Shown here: positions 17,908 through 27,523 of the stretch, piece by piece
Layout of the letters: each line of letters starts with the position of its first letter
Numbering within the stretch: position 1 is the stretch's first letter
Source: Candidatus Obscuribacterales bacterium
GTDB taxonomy: Bacteria > Cyanobacteriota > Vampirovibrionia > Obscuribacterales > Obscuribacteraceae
Assembly (NCBI GenBank): GCA_021732085.1
Contig: JAKFVQ010000007.1
Span: 310,001-374,000 of the forward strand
Length of the DNA: 64,000 bases
Reading direction: 5' to 3'
Made by a program: the position numbers and the translations under genes
Notes under the pieces: generated by a model
The model's input: only the letters and a program-made list of their open reading frames with translations
Database searches by the model: none
Told to the model about the DNA's origin: nothing

Positions 17908-20043
17908 TTACTGCTGCACAACAATTTCGCGCAGACTAGCCCGAAATTGTGCAGGATCAGTTGTTGGCTGTTCGCATGCGAAATTGCGGCAAACATAAGC
18001 CGTCGGTTTGCCATCAAGCGCGCGGCGTCCTTCAAGTAAGGGACAAGCCTTGACCAGATCTTGAAAATCATCCCGAGCCTCATCGGCAATGATGCTTACC
18101 GTTGCGGGCAAGTAGAATTGAAATAGCATGGAAGAGATTTCCTTGGCAGATTGCTTCTTCGAATTAAACACAATGGCAATCTCAGTGGGGCTAGATACGT
18201 AGCTGTCTAGCGCGCAGAGCAGATTCGAGAACTGATCAGGTGCCTTGTGCAAATAAGGAGAATAGAGCTTTATCGTGCGGGCAGCTTTCTCCAAATAATC
18301 ATTGTTATTTGTCATTCGGCCAAGCCGGATAAGATTCATTACCGAAACAGATGTCGCCGATGGCGTCGAACCATCATAAAAATGTTTTGTCCGTGCAATA
18401 AGTTCTTCGTGGTCGTCGCTAGTGTAATAAAAGCCGCCATCGTCAGCCGACCAGAAGTGTTCGAGAACGACGTCATTGAGTTTTTGTGCCGTAATGAACC
18501 AGCGCGCATCAGGGTCTACGGCTGACAGATCCATCAACGCCTGAATCAAGTAAGCGTAATCATCCAAATATCCATTTAGCTTAGCAATGCCACGACCATA
18601 AGTTCGCAGCACACGTCCATTTTTATAGAGTGTGTCAAGAATAAAGGCTCCGGCTTTCTTAGCAACAGCCAGGTAACGCTCATCGCCCATGACCCTGTAG
18701 CCGTCAACGAAAGCAGAGATCATCAAGCTGGTCCAGCTAGTGAGCATTTTGTCATCGCGCCCTGGACGAATGCGCTTTTCTCTAGCATCTAATAGCTTCT
18801 CTCTAAGCGGATTCAGCCTTTTCCAAAACTCGTCCTTGCCAATTTCTAAGCGCTGGCGAGCCTCGTCTGGACCTTCGGGAAAATTGAGAGCGGAGCTGCC
18901 GTGTTCGAAGTTGCCACCGGCAGTAACACCATACACATTGCAAAGCCAGTCGCCGTCCTCTTTGCCCAGAACTTCCTTTATTTGGTCGGGAGTCCAAACA
19001 TAGAACTTGCCTTCTTCGCCTTCACTGTCGGCGTCGAGACTGGAATAGAAGCCGCCCTCTTCCATTTGCAATTCGCGGATTACAAACTCAAGAACGCCAC
19101 GGGCAACCTCAAGCCAATAATCGTTGCCTGTGATCAAGAAGCCATCAAAGTAATTGCGCGGAATCAGCGCGTTATCGTAGAGCATCTTTTCAAAGTGCGG
19201 GATCAGCCATTTGCGATCAACGGAGTATCTTGCAAAACCACCACCAAGCTGATCATGCATTCCGCCCCAAGCCATGCGGTCAAGGGTTGTGGTGACCATC
19301 TCCATGCAATCAAGATTTTTGCTCGTTTTTTGAGGAGTACCCGGCTTCATTCTGCGCATTCCAAGGCTCACGCTTGCCGTATGCGGAAATTTCGGAGCAC
19401 CGCCAAATCCACCCCAGGTCTTGTCAAACACGCGCAACAATGGATCCAGCGATCTGTCCAAAACATCCTCATTAAGATCAATATCGCCTGGCTTAACCTT
19501 GTCCAGTAGATTCAGGTGCACGGTGATATCGCTGGAGCTTTCTTCAACCTCATCGCGACGTGTGTCCCACGCGTCCTTTACTCCCAACAATACGCGCTTG
19601 AATGACGGCATGCCGTGCCGATCTTGGGGAGGGAAATATGTGCCGGCAAAAAATGGTTTTAATTGCGGAGTTAGAAAGACGGTCATAGGCCAGCCACCAT
19701 GGCCGGTGAGCAGCTGCACGCACTTCATATAGATCTCATCCAGATCCGGACGTTCTTCTCGGTCAACTTTGATGTTTACGAAATGCCGATTCATCAACTC
19801 GGCTGTGCTTTCGTCTTCAAAAGACTCATGTTCCATAACATGGCACCAGTGACATGCACTGTACCCAATCGAGAGCAATATTGGCTTATCTTCGCCCTTT
19901 GCTTTTTGCAGCGCCTCGTCGTTCCATGGATACCACTGCACTGGATTGTATGCATGCTGCAACAAATAAGTGCTGGTCTCATCGACAAGCTTATTTGGAC
20001 TACGGTCTTGCTTAGATTCTGACTTTCCTGCCGATGAACCCAT
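17908..20043 (-). CDS. yyaL: Thioredoxin-domain protein of the YyaL/SPATA20 (DUF255) family
   Basis: A 711-residue soluble protein. The N-terminal thioredoxin-like domain (about 15-180) has the family signature NPVQWYPW, then [10 protein letters not shown] with Cys64 and Cys67, and [11 protein letters not shown]. The remaining 500 residues are the alpha-helical (alpha/alpha-toroid) domain typical of the family, with conserved [20 protein letters not shown] and [11 protein letters not shown] blocks. Length is normal. GGAGGA stands about 11 bases upstream of ATG 20043. The biochemical function is not established; a redox or carbohydrate-related role is inferred by others from the two folds. Confidence 0.95.
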   Translation of the reverse strand: MGSSAGKSESKQDRSPNKLVDETSTYLLQHAYNPVQWYPWNDEALQKAKGEDKPILLSIGYSACHWCHVMEHESFEDESTAELMNRHFVNIKVDREERPDLDEIYMKCVQLLTGHGGWPMTVFLTPQLKPFFAGTYFPPQDRHGMPSFKRVLLGVKDAWDTRRDEVEESSSDITVHLNLLDKVKPGDIDLNEDVLDRSLDPLLRVFDKTWGGFGGAPKFPHTASVSLGMRRMKPGTPQKTSKNLDCMEMVTTTLDRMAWGGMHDQLGGGFARYSVDRKWLIPHFEKMLYDNALIPRNYFDGFLITGNDYWLEVARGVLEFVIRELQMEEGGFYSSLDADSEGEEGKFYVWTPDQIKEVLGKEDGDWLCNVYGVTAGGNFEHGSSALNFPEGPDEARQRLEIGKDEFWKRLNPLREKLLDAREKRIRPGRDDKMLTSWTSLMISAFVDGYRVMGDERYLAVAKKAGAFILDTLYKNGRVLRTYGRGIAKLNGYLDDYAYLIQALMDLSAVDPDARWFITAQKLNDVVLEHFWSADDGGFYYTSDDHEELIARTKHFYDGSTPSATSVSVMNLIRLGRMTNNNDYLEKAARTIKLYSPYLHKAPDQFSNLLCALDSYVSSPTEIAIVFNSKKQSAKEISSMLFQFYLPATVSIIADEARDDFQDLVKACPLLEGRRALDGKPTAYVCRNFACEQPTTDPAQFRASLREIVVQQ

Positions 20044-20129
20044 AAGCCGTCAGTCCTCCATCTCTGAAATCCTGGTATACGTCTACTTCCAATGGCATTC
20101 TACCTGAAAGAGTAGCAATCTTATTCCGG

Positions 20130-21308
20130 CTATGGAGTTTTGCCCGAATTCTTTACCGTTAAGGCGATTTCATAAGCCTTGATGGTTTGAATTACAGTCT
20201 GTTCCCAACTTATTTTTGCCGAACTTAGCTTTGCGTTTTGGCAAAGTCGTTGAAAAAGGGCCGAGTCACTCATTAAATTGAGCATGTGTTGTGCAAGCTC
20301 GGGAGCACTCAATTGATCTTGCAAAAGGATTGAATCGTGTCCGTTCTGCAACGCTTCTGCAACGCCCGAGACTTTGCTTACAATAGGAACGAGCCCCCTC
20401 TGCATACCTTGTATTGGCGCCATTCCGAAAGGCTCCACGCGCGATGGCAAAATGATCGATTGCGCTTTCTGGTAGACAAGCTCCATATCCTTTTGAAAGC
20501 CCAAATACTGAACATAGCCATCGAGCCCCATCATACTTAACCGTAATTTGTCGGCGGTCTTGGCTCGTAATCCAGCTATAAAAAGAGTGAATTTTTTCGG
20601 CGTACGAGCTTTTAGAATTGCGCATGCCTGAAGGAGAATATCGAGTCCTTTCTTCCGAAAGCCTCTGCCGACAAAAAGAAAGTTGAACACCTCAGTGGAT
20701 TGATGTCCATTACTTGTCGAGGACAGCTCAGTAATTGTTGATTGCAGTGAGGCGCCAGGATATGCCACCACATATGGTTTAGGCGGCGGACCTTCCAAAA
20801 AAGGAAAGTTTTGAAAGAAGTCCTCCTTCATGACCTCGGCCGGAAAGATCAACGAATGGGCGCGGCGGCAAAGAATCTCATCTTGCATTTCACGAAGCCG
20901 ATAGGCTGGAATAATTTTGCGCTTCTTCTCATTCAACAAAACTTCCCACCAGAGTCCAACCTTACTCAGGCGCGCCGTTGTGTGATTGTGAAAAGTAACT
21001 ACATCGCAATGCGCACTGGGACAATGCTGCGAATGAATCAAATCTACATCACTCAGCTCTTGCAGTGTTTCATTGCCCGCGCGAAATAGATGTTCAAGCC
21101 TGACTCTTTTATTCTTCGTTTTAGGCGCGCTTTCGATTGCCTTAAAATCAAGCAGCCGATGAGAAAAATCGGAATCTTTTTCCTGGCAAACGACAGTTAC
21201 GGCAATGCCACTGTCAAGAAGACCTTCGACAACCTTATGTGCGTATAGCTCAAGCCCACCGTGCGCGGAGAACTGTCTCATTAACATCGCGATCTTTCTT
21301 GGCTTCAT
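20130..21308 (-). CDS. GT4-family glycosyltransferase
   Basis: I start at ATG 21308 so that the protein opens MKPRKIAMLMRQFSAHGGLE, the usual beginning of a GT-B glycosyltransferase; the frame extends to 21356 without a better ribosome-binding site. The 392-residue product has the GT4 plan: an N-terminal donor-independent half with SAHGGLELYAHKVVEGL, and a C-terminal nucleotide-sugar half with FLFVGRGFRKKGLDILLQA and the EPFGMAPIQGMQRGLVPI motif containing the conserved E-x7-E. This is typical for enzymes of lipopolysaccharide or exopolysaccharide synthesis. It is divergent from the oxidase gene at 21382. Donor and acceptor sugars cannot be told. Confidence 0.9.
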   Translation of the reverse strand: MKPRKIAMLMRQFSAHGGLELYAHKVVEGLLDSGIAVTVVCQEKDSDFSHRLLDFKAIESAPKTKNKRVRLEHLFRAGNETLQELSDVDLIHSQHCPSAHCDVVTFHNHTTARLSKVGLWWEVLLNEKKRKIIPAYRLREMQDEILCRRAHSLIFPAEVMKEDFFQNFPFLEGPPPKPYVVAYPGASLQSTITELSSTSNGHQSTEVFNFLFVGRGFRKKGLDILLQACAILKARTPKKFTLFIAGLRAKTADKLRLSMMGLDGYVQYLGFQKDMELVYQKAQSIILPSRVEPFGMAPIQGMQRGLVPIVSKVSGVAEALQNGHDSILLQDQLSAPELAQHMLNLMSDSALFQRLCQNAKLSSAKISWEQTVIQTIKAYEIALTVKNSGKTP

Positions 21309-21381
21309 GCAGCTATTATATTGGGGATCCACCAGCAGGCGGACGCGCATAAGCATAATGAACGAGAGCTAAAGGTCACAG

Positions 21382-22536
21382 ATGGCTGAGAAAGTCGAAT
21401 ATTGCGTTATCGGAGCAGGAGTGGTCGGCAGTTCCGCCGCTTATCTTTTAGCCCGAGAAAACAAGTCAGTAGCCTTGCTTGAACAATTCGAGTTCGCCCA
21501 CGATCGCGGCAGCTCTCACGGCGAAAGCCGCATCACACGCTACTCTTACGATCATCCACTCTATGTCCGCATGGCAAAGCGAGGCTATCCATTGTGGGCT
21601 GAAATCATGAGCGAGTCTGGCGAAGAGCTGTTTGTGAGGACGGGCGGCATCGACCTTGACGAAATAGGCGGCAAGGGAATTAGCGATTGTCGATACTCTC
21701 TGGATGCTGAAAACATTGCGTACGAAATATTGGATCGTGCTGAGATTGGAAAGCGCTTTCCCCAGTTCAACATACCAGACAATTACGAGGGCCTGTTCCA
21801 GGAGGATACAGGAATTCTGAACGCATCCTTATGCGTTAAGTCCTTGCAAAAATTGGCAGCAAAGCATGGGGCGTTGTTAGCGGACAAAGCAGCGGTTGTA
21901 AAAATCGAAGCTGCCGGAAACGAATTTTCCATCATTACAAAAACACAACAGCTCATAGCTAAGAAGCTGATCCTCTGCGCAGGATCGTGGATGGGGCCAG
22001 TTCTTCATGGCTGGGGCATAAACCTTCCGCTCTCAGTGAGCCAAGAACAATGGGGATTTTTTACCACCAAAGATCCCAGTCGCTTCACGCCTGATAAGCT
22101 TCCCGTTTTCATTGAACACGGAGGGCATGGCAGTGGGGGAATTGGCTGGTACGGCTTTCCCATCTTTGGTCGCAATGGAGTGAAATGCGCATTCCATCAA
22201 ACAGGAAAAACAACTACCGCCGATACGCGTGATTTTGAAGTCGACGAAAAACAATTGCAGTTATTGCATGCACGAATGCAACAGTTTCTCCCGGATGCAG
22301 CAGGCGACATCATCCATGCCGGTACATGCCTCTACACTAATACTCCAGACACACATTTTGTTATCGACACAATTCCCGACCAGCGAAATGCCGCATTCTT
22401 CGCAGGCTGTACGGGGCACGCGTTCAAATTCGGTCCGGTTATTGCCGAACTATTGATCCAGTTAGTTGAACAGAAGGAACCGAGCGTCGATCTTCAATTA
22501 TTTTCGTCGCGCCGTTTTTCTGCTGTCAAAGCTTAA
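21382..22536 (+). CDS. Monomeric sarcosine / N-methyl-amino-acid oxidase family flavoenzyme
   Basis: A 384-residue FAD enzyme. It has the N-terminal dinucleotide fold VIGAGVVGSSAAYLLA, then RGSSHGESRITRYSY, the strongest signature of the monomeric sarcosine oxidase / N-methyltryptophan oxidase (MSOX, SolA) group. Cys316 in GTCLYTNTPD sits at the position of the cysteine that covalently holds the flavin in MSOX. GHAFKFGPVIAELL near the C-terminus is the last conserved block. The reaction is oxidative demethylation or deamination of an N-methyl amino acid with release of hydrogen peroxide; the exact substrate is unknown. It stands alone between a GT4 gene and a TPR gene facing it. Confidence 0.88.
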   Translation: MAEKVEYCVIGAGVVGSSAAYLLARENKSVALLEQFEFAHDRGSSHGESRITRYSYDHPLYVRMAKRGYPLWAEIMSESGEELFVRTGGIDLDEIGGKGISDCRYSLDAENIAYEILDRAEIGKRFPQFNIPDNYEGLFQEDTGILNASLCVKSLQKLAAKHGALLADKAAVVKIEAAGNEFSIITKTQQLIAKKLILCAGSWMGPVLHGWGINLPLSVSQEQWGFFTTKDPSRFTPDKLPVFIEHGGHGSGGIGWYGFPIFGRNGVKCAFHQTGKTTTADTRDFEVDEKQLQLLHARMQQFLPDAAGDIIHAGTCLYTNTPDTHFVIDTIPDQRNAAFFAGCTGHAFKFGPVIAELLIQLVEQKEPSVDLQLFSSRRFSAVKA

Positions 22537-22612
22537 AACAAGATCTGATAAATCTGCTATAGCAAAGTGTTCAAATTCAAATCTGATTATTCAGACAAAA
22601 AAAGTATGGCCC

Positions 22613-22643
22613 AAAAAAAACGAGGGTGCCAATGACACCCCCG
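22613..22643 (-). terminator. Rho-independent terminator of the TPR gene
   Basis: On the minus strand an 8-bp stem (CGGGGGTG with CACCCTCG, one G-U pair) and a seven-base loop is followed by eight T. It lies 50 bases beyond the stop of the gene ending at 22694. Confidence 0.88.
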
Positions 22644-22693
22644 CTGATAATGTTGTCGAGTCCCGATCACATCAATTGAATAGAGAACACTTA

Positions 22694-23284
22694 CTATTTC
22701 TTGGCCAGTTCTCTTGACTTGGCTCGATCTGACTTAGCCATTTGTTCGTAGATAGCTGCGCGCAGCTGATAAAATCCACCGCGTTTGCCATTCAACTTAA
22801 TAGCCTGATCGATATCCTGTAGCGCTTCAGCCAATTTGCCCTGATTTTTATTTGCCATAGCGCGATCTGCGTAAGGCAAGGCACCGGGGGCGACGGCGAT
22901 TGCTTTTGTAGCGAAATCGGCTGACTCAGCCCATTCGCCCAATTGGTTTGCGGCACCGGCAGCGATCATGAAAGCTTCACGTTGCTCTGCCTTATGTGCT
23001 TTGTCGTTGGCCAAAACAGCTTTGCAATCATCAATAGCTTTTCTAAATTCCTTAAGATGCATATATGAGACGGCCCGCTCAAGGTGAGGTGCCGGATCTT
23101 TGGCATCGGCTTCAATTGCTTTGGTGAAATGAGTGACGGCCTCGTCGTATGACTTCTTTGCAGCCAGCTCAACACCCTTGTCGTGTTCGCTCTTTGCGGG
23201 ACTCGGCGAAGCAGCACTGGCCGCGCCTATTGAAAGAGAGAGCAACGCAACCAGCGTATTTGTCAGCAAGTATCTAGACTTCAT
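22694..23284 (-). CDS. Secreted TPR protein
   Basis: Start ATG 23284 has GGAAGGA about eight bases upstream and gives a clean signal peptide (KSRYLLTNTLVALLSLSIGA, cleavage near ASA-ASP). The 196-residue product is composed of about four TPR units (for example GVELAAKKSYDEAVTHFTKA and ADRAMANKNQGKLAEALQDI). It is likely periplasmic and serves as a protein-interaction scaffold; no enzyme domain. A strong terminator follows, so it is probably transcribed alone. Confidence 0.88.
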   Translation of the reverse strand: MKSRYLLTNTLVALLSLSIGAASAASPSPAKSEHDKGVELAAKKSYDEAVTHFTKAIEADAKDPAPHLERAVSYMHLKEFRKAIDDCKAVLANDKAHKAEQREAFMIAAGAANQLGEWAESADFATKAIAVAPGALPYADRAMANKNQGKLAEALQDIDQAIKLNGKRGGFYQLRAAIYEQMAKSDRAKSRELAKK

Positions 23285-23358
23285 TACAACCGTCCTTCCA
23301 ATAGTTGTCAGCAAAACATGACCAAACTAACTCTTGAGTCTAACAAAGATCTACCCGT

Positions 23359-24108
23359 TTATTCCATCAATGCTGCAAGTAACCCATCGTACAAATAAAT
23401 ATTGGCATCAAGAATGCCCATTAAGCCTAGCTCCACAGATTTTGCGGCATCGTGTTTTTCTTCAAAATATTTTGCCAGCGCCACGGACTCATCCCGGTGC
23501 GCTTCCTCAATGGTGACGTGATGGAACCAATGATGTTCGGCAAGCCCAAGTGAATCAAAGGCTTTCTGCATCGAAGCGAACTCTTTGACAGCCAGAATCT
23601 CTGTTGCTGTTATGGCGCCGGCAACAATGGCCGGGTTTTTCATTCCAGAGCAATGCGTGCCCTTGCCAGGACAATAATAAAGTCGAGCCGCTTTAATGAA
23701 GGCCTTAATGCCAGTGTTCACTTTTGCATTGAAGAACAAGGCCGTACTGATACCCGATTTCCAAGCCAGATCTCGCAGCTGCTCTTGATGATTTTTTGAA
23801 TAATCACCGTTGCCATATTCATTGCGAACATTTTCAAGTACGAGCGGAACGGCCTCCTCAGGCATGATGGCAGCGGCTCTCAATAGATAGCGCCGCAAAA
23901 CGGACGCATGCGCATCATAGTTACGCAAAAGGCGCGCCGCTTGCAACTGCGTGAGTCTGGTTGAATCGAGCTTTTCAAAGAGAGGATGCTGAGAACAAGC
24001 ATGCTCAGCAGCAATCGCCCTCAGCTTTTCGCCATAGTCAGCGGCGCAGGCAGATTGAACAGGATCCGCGTTCGAAACTGTAGCAGCCAAAGACTTACTC
24101 TTTAACAC
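23359..24108 (-). CDS. Heme-oxygenase-like, iron-containing redox enzyme family protein
   Basis: A 249-residue all-helical protein of the TENA/PqqC/CADD superfamily, close to the iron-containing heme-oxygenase-like (HDO) group. Recognisable blocks are AEHACSQHPLFEKLDSTRLT at the start, NEYGNGDYSKNH near 96-107, Glu170 in ITATEILA, and HHVTIEEAH near 196-204, which together offer the Glu/His ligands of a di-iron site. No signal peptide. Its start overlaps the end of trxB by 14 bases, so translation is coupled. HDO enzymes oxidise small amines or cleave C-C or C-N bonds; whether this one uses thioredoxin-system electrons is speculation from the coupling. Substrate unknown. Confidence 0.8.
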   Translation of the reverse strand: MLKSKSLAATVSNADPVQSACAADYGEKLRAIAAEHACSQHPLFEKLDSTRLTQLQAARLLRNYDAHASVLRRYLLRAAAIMPEEAVPLVLENVRNEYGNGDYSKNHQEQLRDLAWKSGISTALFFNAKVNTGIKAFIKAARLYYCPGKGTHCSGMKNPAIVAGAITATEILAVKEFASMQKAFDSLGLAEHHWFHHVTIEEAHRDESVALAKYFEEKHDAAKSVELGLMGILDANIYLYDGLLAALME

Positions 24109-25087
24109 CAGCTACGGCTTTTTGTGGATTGGCGTCACTGCTGTTTTTTTTTGATGATTCATGTTCCTGACGCTCTAAATACCACTGGGCTTCCAGGGCG
24201 GCAGCGCATCCGGTACCAGCAGCGGTGATGGCTTGTTTGTAGGTTTCATCTTGTACGTCACCGGCAGCAAAGACACCAGGAACACTGGTCCTGACACCAT
24301 CTGTGGTGATGTATCCATTTTCGTTCATCTTAATTTGACCAGTGAAAAGGTCTGAGTTGGGATGATGTCCAATTGCGATAAAAACGCCATCTGCAGCATA
24401 TTCTTGAGCTTCGCCAGTCTTGAGATTCTTCAGACGAATACCCGTGACCTCGCCCTTGCTCACATCGAGAATGTCTTCAACAATGGTGTCGAGGAAGAAC
24501 TTGATTTTCGGATTTGTTTTGGCGCGATCCGCCATGATCTTTGAGGCACGGAAACTATCGCGTCTGTGAACCAAATTGACCTCAGAGGCAAAACGCGTCA
24601 AGAAGATTGCCTCTTCAAGCGCCGTGTCTCCGCCGCCAACCACAAAAACAACTTTCTCTTTAAAGAAAAATGCGTCGCAGGTTGCGCAAGCGGACACTCC
24701 GTGCCCCATCAATTTTTGCTCGGATTCCAGACCGAGCCATTTTGCCGAAGCTCCAGTACAAATGATTAGCGTATCGGTATGAACCTCTTCACCACTTGTC
24801 TGAATAACAAAGGGGCGCTTACTTAAGTCAACTAGCTCGGCATTGTCGTAAATAAACTGGGTGCCGAAGCGCTCAGCTTGCTTGTGCATCTCTTCCATCA
24901 AGGTGGGTCCGAGAATGCCATTAGGAAAGCCAGGGAAGTTCTCCACATCTGTTGTGATGGTCAGCTGTCCGCCTGCTTGAAGACCCTGGATGACCAACGG
25001 TTCCAAATCTGCTCTTGCAGCGTATATCGCAGCGGTAAGTCCAGCTGCTCCGGAGCCAAGTATGGTCAATTTCTTCCGTATGGTCAT
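24095..25087 (-). CDS. trxB: Thioredoxin-disulfide reductase
   Basis: A 330-residue NADPH-dependent flavoprotein. FAD-binding GSGAAGLTAAIYAAR at the N-terminus, redox-active CATC (Cys134, Cys137) and NADPH-binding GGGDTALEEA are all intact; the closing ATG-A motif GVFAAGDVQDETYKQAITAA is also present. I start at ATG 25087 with GGGGGA about 12 bases upstream; the upstream 14 codons have no support. A short Lys/Ser-rich tail (EHESSKKNSSDANPQKAVAG) extends beyond the usual C-terminus. It reduces thioredoxin for ribonucleotide reductase and disulfide repair. Coupled by overlap to the heme-oxygenase-like gene. Confidence 0.96.
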   Translation of the reverse strand: MTIRKKLTILGSGAAGLTAAIYAARADLEPLVIQGLQAGGQLTITTDVENFPGFPNGILGPTLMEEMHKQAERFGTQFIYDNAELVDLSKRPFVIQTSGEEVHTDTLIICTGASAKWLGLESEQKLMGHGVSACATCDAFFFKEKVVFVVGGGDTALEEAIFLTRFASEVNLVHRRDSFRASKIMADRAKTNPKIKFFLDTIVEDILDVSKGEVTGIRLKNLKTGEAQEYAADGVFIAIGHHPNSDLFTGQIKMNENGYITTDGVRTSVPGVFAAGDVQDETYKQAITAAGTGCAAALEAQWYLERQEHESSKKNSSDANPQKAVAGVKE

Positions 25088-25215
25088 AATGTCTTGTTTC
25101 CCCCTGCCTCTGCGCGTGCACAGAGTCAAAGACTGAATTCTTCGTTCACCGATCTACTTAGTCAATTTTATGGTCTTAAGAGGCGATAGTTGGCAATAAA
25201 GAGATGTGATTTTAA

Positions 25216-26130
25216 TTATCTTGTGTATGAGATGACACCAGGGCGAAGACCGTAAGGAAGATCTTTCTTAGCCTTCTCAAACTCTTGTACCAATGCTGAC
25301 CGTTCCTTCCTCAACCTTGTGAGGGATTCCACATCATCAGGAGCAGACTCTTTAAGAACAGGTTCCAATCTGTCGAAGTCGTGAATTTCTCCGAGCAAGG
25401 TCTGAGCTTTGACAAGATCCAGGTTCGTCAGACCCATACACTCAGTCAGCAGATATCGCCACTTCTTAATGGCCAAGCGCAGCTTATGAAGTGACTCCGG
25501 TGAACTGGCCTTTTCCGAGAGACTTCGTACGTTCATTTCGTGCTCAGCAATATAGCGATCGAAATGAGAAAATGCGCTGTGATTGGCTTCCTCCGATTCG
25601 GCAAGCTCCTTGGCCAATACCAGAGCCCGCTTCTCAAGGTAGCTTTCGATATCCTCGCGCAGCTTCTCCGGATCGACTTTTTTCAATCTATCGTCAATGC
25701 GGCTCTTCAATTTTTTGCGCCGCTTCTTGAATTCATCAATGGTCTTTTCATCACAGCCCAGCTTTTCTGCGGTCTCAATATTGACATCACAATCTCTCAG
25801 CTCGCCCAGCTCTTTGAGAAATGCGCGCAAAGGCTTCAGCGTGCCCTTTTTGAAATTCTTCTTTTCCCAACCATCCTGCTCAAGCAAGCTCCAGACTGAG
25901 AACCAGCGCCGCAGCGAAACTCGCGATTTATGGACACGCTCTTTAATTACACGCAATTTCAACTTCTTGAGCTCGCCCACCATGGGCTGCAGAAGGTTGG
26001 AAGCAGAGCGCAGCTCAAACTCTACCCACGACTCGGAGGATAGGTGTTCAGGCGGACTGTAAGACGTCTCTCGCATTTTCCTGACAGGCTTGCTGTGAAC
26101 TGTTTCAACTGCGATCGAAAACCTTGGCAT
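25216..26130 (-). CDS. CHAD-domain protein
   Basis: A protein of about 304 residues with a CHAD domain (conserved histidine alpha-helical domain). The two repeated halves are visible as VHKSRVSLRRWFSVWSLL and LHKLRLAIKKWRYLLTE, each with the conserved His and basic residues on one helix face. Lys/Arg content is very high overall. CHAD domains bind inorganic polyphosphate and often accompany polyphosphate granules. The start is uncertain; ATG 26130 is chosen because it removes a short TTG-started extension, and ATG 26076 is also possible. No CYTH partner domain or gene is next to it. Confidence 0.88.
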   Translation of the reverse strand: MPRFSIAVETVHSKPVRKMRETSYSPPEHLSSESWVEFELRSASNLLQPMVGELKKLKLRVIKERVHKSRVSLRRWFSVWSLLEQDGWEKKNFKKGTLKPLRAFLKELGELRDCDVNIETAEKLGCDEKTIDEFKKRRKKLKSRIDDRLKKVDPEKLREDIESYLEKRALVLAKELAESEEANHSAFSHFDRYIAEHEMNVRSLSEKASSPESLHKLRLAIKKWRYLLTECMGLTNLDLVKAQTLLGEIHDFDRLEPVLKESAPDDVESLTRLRKERSALVQEFEKAKKDLPYGLRPGVISYTR

Positions 26131-26380
26131 CACAACGACGGGACCGGCCAAGGTCTGCTATTTTAGGAAGTTGGGATGGCGAAATCCGGCAAAGCATCTC
26201 TCTCTTAATAATTCGACATACCGACCTGGCGCGTTGCATGCTCACCTTGCCACCGGGAAAGTATATGGTGGGGTGGAGTGTGACCTGAGCGACAGCTCGG
26301 CATACTACCTGGGCGTCTATGAGGCAATGGCGAAGTGACAGGCTGGGCCTGGCAGGTTCGAGAATTTAGAGGTGTTGGAT

Positions 26381-27478
26381 ATGCATCAACGTTGGATATT
26401 GGCGGTTGTGCTTTCAATTTTGGGACAGGCAAGTGTAAACGCGGTCGGAACTGAAGCTTCAAAACCGGCGGCTCCAGCAAAACCAGCCGCCGCCAAGACA
26501 GCAGCAGCGGCAGCAAAACCGGCAGCACCCGCCGCGGCTAAACCAGCGGCAGCGGCGCCAGCAGCAAAACCAGCAACCAATAGTGCCGGCGAACCACTAG
26601 ATCCGGCGTTTGAAGCAGCCCAAAACAAAGGCATTGAGCTCTACAACAAAAATAAAGGCGAGGAAGCTCTGGTCGAATTTCAGAAGGCATTGGAACTCGA
26701 CAAAAACAACACAATGATTAGAACCTGGATTGGTGCTTGCTATCAGAAGATGAACAAATTCCAGGAAGCAGCGCAAATCTATGAAGAGGTTGTGCAGCTC
26801 GATCCGGACATGCCTGAAGGGCACAACAACTTGGCTTTCAGCTATCAGAATCTGCAAGAATACGAGAAAGCTGAAGCTGAATATAAGAAAGCGCTTGAGC
26901 TGAAGCCTGATTTCACAGCAGCGCAGCTTAACTTAGCTTACGTACTTAAAGAACTCAAGAAATTCGACGAAGCAAAAGTTGCTTTCGAGAAAGTGCTGAA
27001 AACTGATCCCGGCAACTCCGATGTAATTTTGCAACTCGGCAACATTGAAATGGATGCCGGAAATGCAGAAGGTGCCATGAAGTATTTCAATATGGCCTTG
27101 GCGAAGGATAAGAAGAACCCGGCAGTTCTCTGCAAAATGGCGCTACTGACCAAACAACAAGGCGACAGAAGCAAGGCACGCGAAGACTTCGAGAAAGTAC
27201 TGGACCTCGACAATACATTCTATGATGCTTATCTGAATATCGGCATCATGGATTATGAGGATAAAAATTTCTCGTCTTGCTTGGCCAACTTAGGCAAAGC
27301 TTTAGAGCGCAACCCGTACGATGCAGCAGTACACTTTTGGTTAGGTCGCTATTACTTCTCGCTGGATTCGATGAAGAATTCGATCAAGCAATTTGAAGAC
27401 ACGCTTAAGTGCGACGCAAATTTCCCCGAAGCAGAGGAGTGGCTGGAGAAGGCGAAGAAAAGACAGTCTTCGTTCTAG
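26381..27478 (+). CDS. Secreted TPR protein with Ala/Pro/Lys linker
   Basis: ATG 26381 is preceded by AGAGG at about eight bases. The 365-residue product has a signal peptide (RWILAVVLSILGQASVNA), then a low-complexity linker of alternating KPAA and AAAK units (about 30-70), and about eight TPR units (for example KGIELYNKNKGEEALVEFQ; AHNNLAFSYQNL-type helices). It ends KKRQSSF. The linker resembles PAKP/KPAA wall-spanning or periplasm-spanning spacers. Likely periplasmic or surface scaffold. Convergent with the GT4 gene, 45 bases between stops. Confidence 0.88.
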   Translation: MHQRWILAVVLSILGQASVNAVGTEASKPAAPAKPAAAKTAAAAAKPAAPAAAKPAAAAPAAKPATNSAGEPLDPAFEAAQNKGIELYNKNKGEEALVEFQKALELDKNNTMIRTWIGACYQKMNKFQEAAQIYEEVVQLDPDMPEGHNNLAFSYQNLQEYEKAEAEYKKALELKPDFTAAQLNLAYVLKELKKFDEAKVAFEKVLKTDPGNSDVILQLGNIEMDAGNAEGAMKYFNMALAKDKKNPAVLCKMALLTKQQGDRSKAREDFEKVLDLDNTFYDAYLNIGIMDYEDKNFSSCLANLGKALERNPYDAAVHFWLGRYYFSLDSMKNSIKQFEDTLKCDANFPEAEEWLEKAKKRQSSF

Positions 27479-27523
27479 AAGGCGGTCTGAATTTGCAACT
27501 CCAATAAATGATGCTGCGCTGAC

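Noticed and set aside
26460-26580. Ala/Lys/Pro triplet-like repeat as a DNA repeat element
   Set aside because: It is a low-complexity protein linker in the secreted TPR protein (KPAA/AAAK units), read in one frame with synonymous variation.
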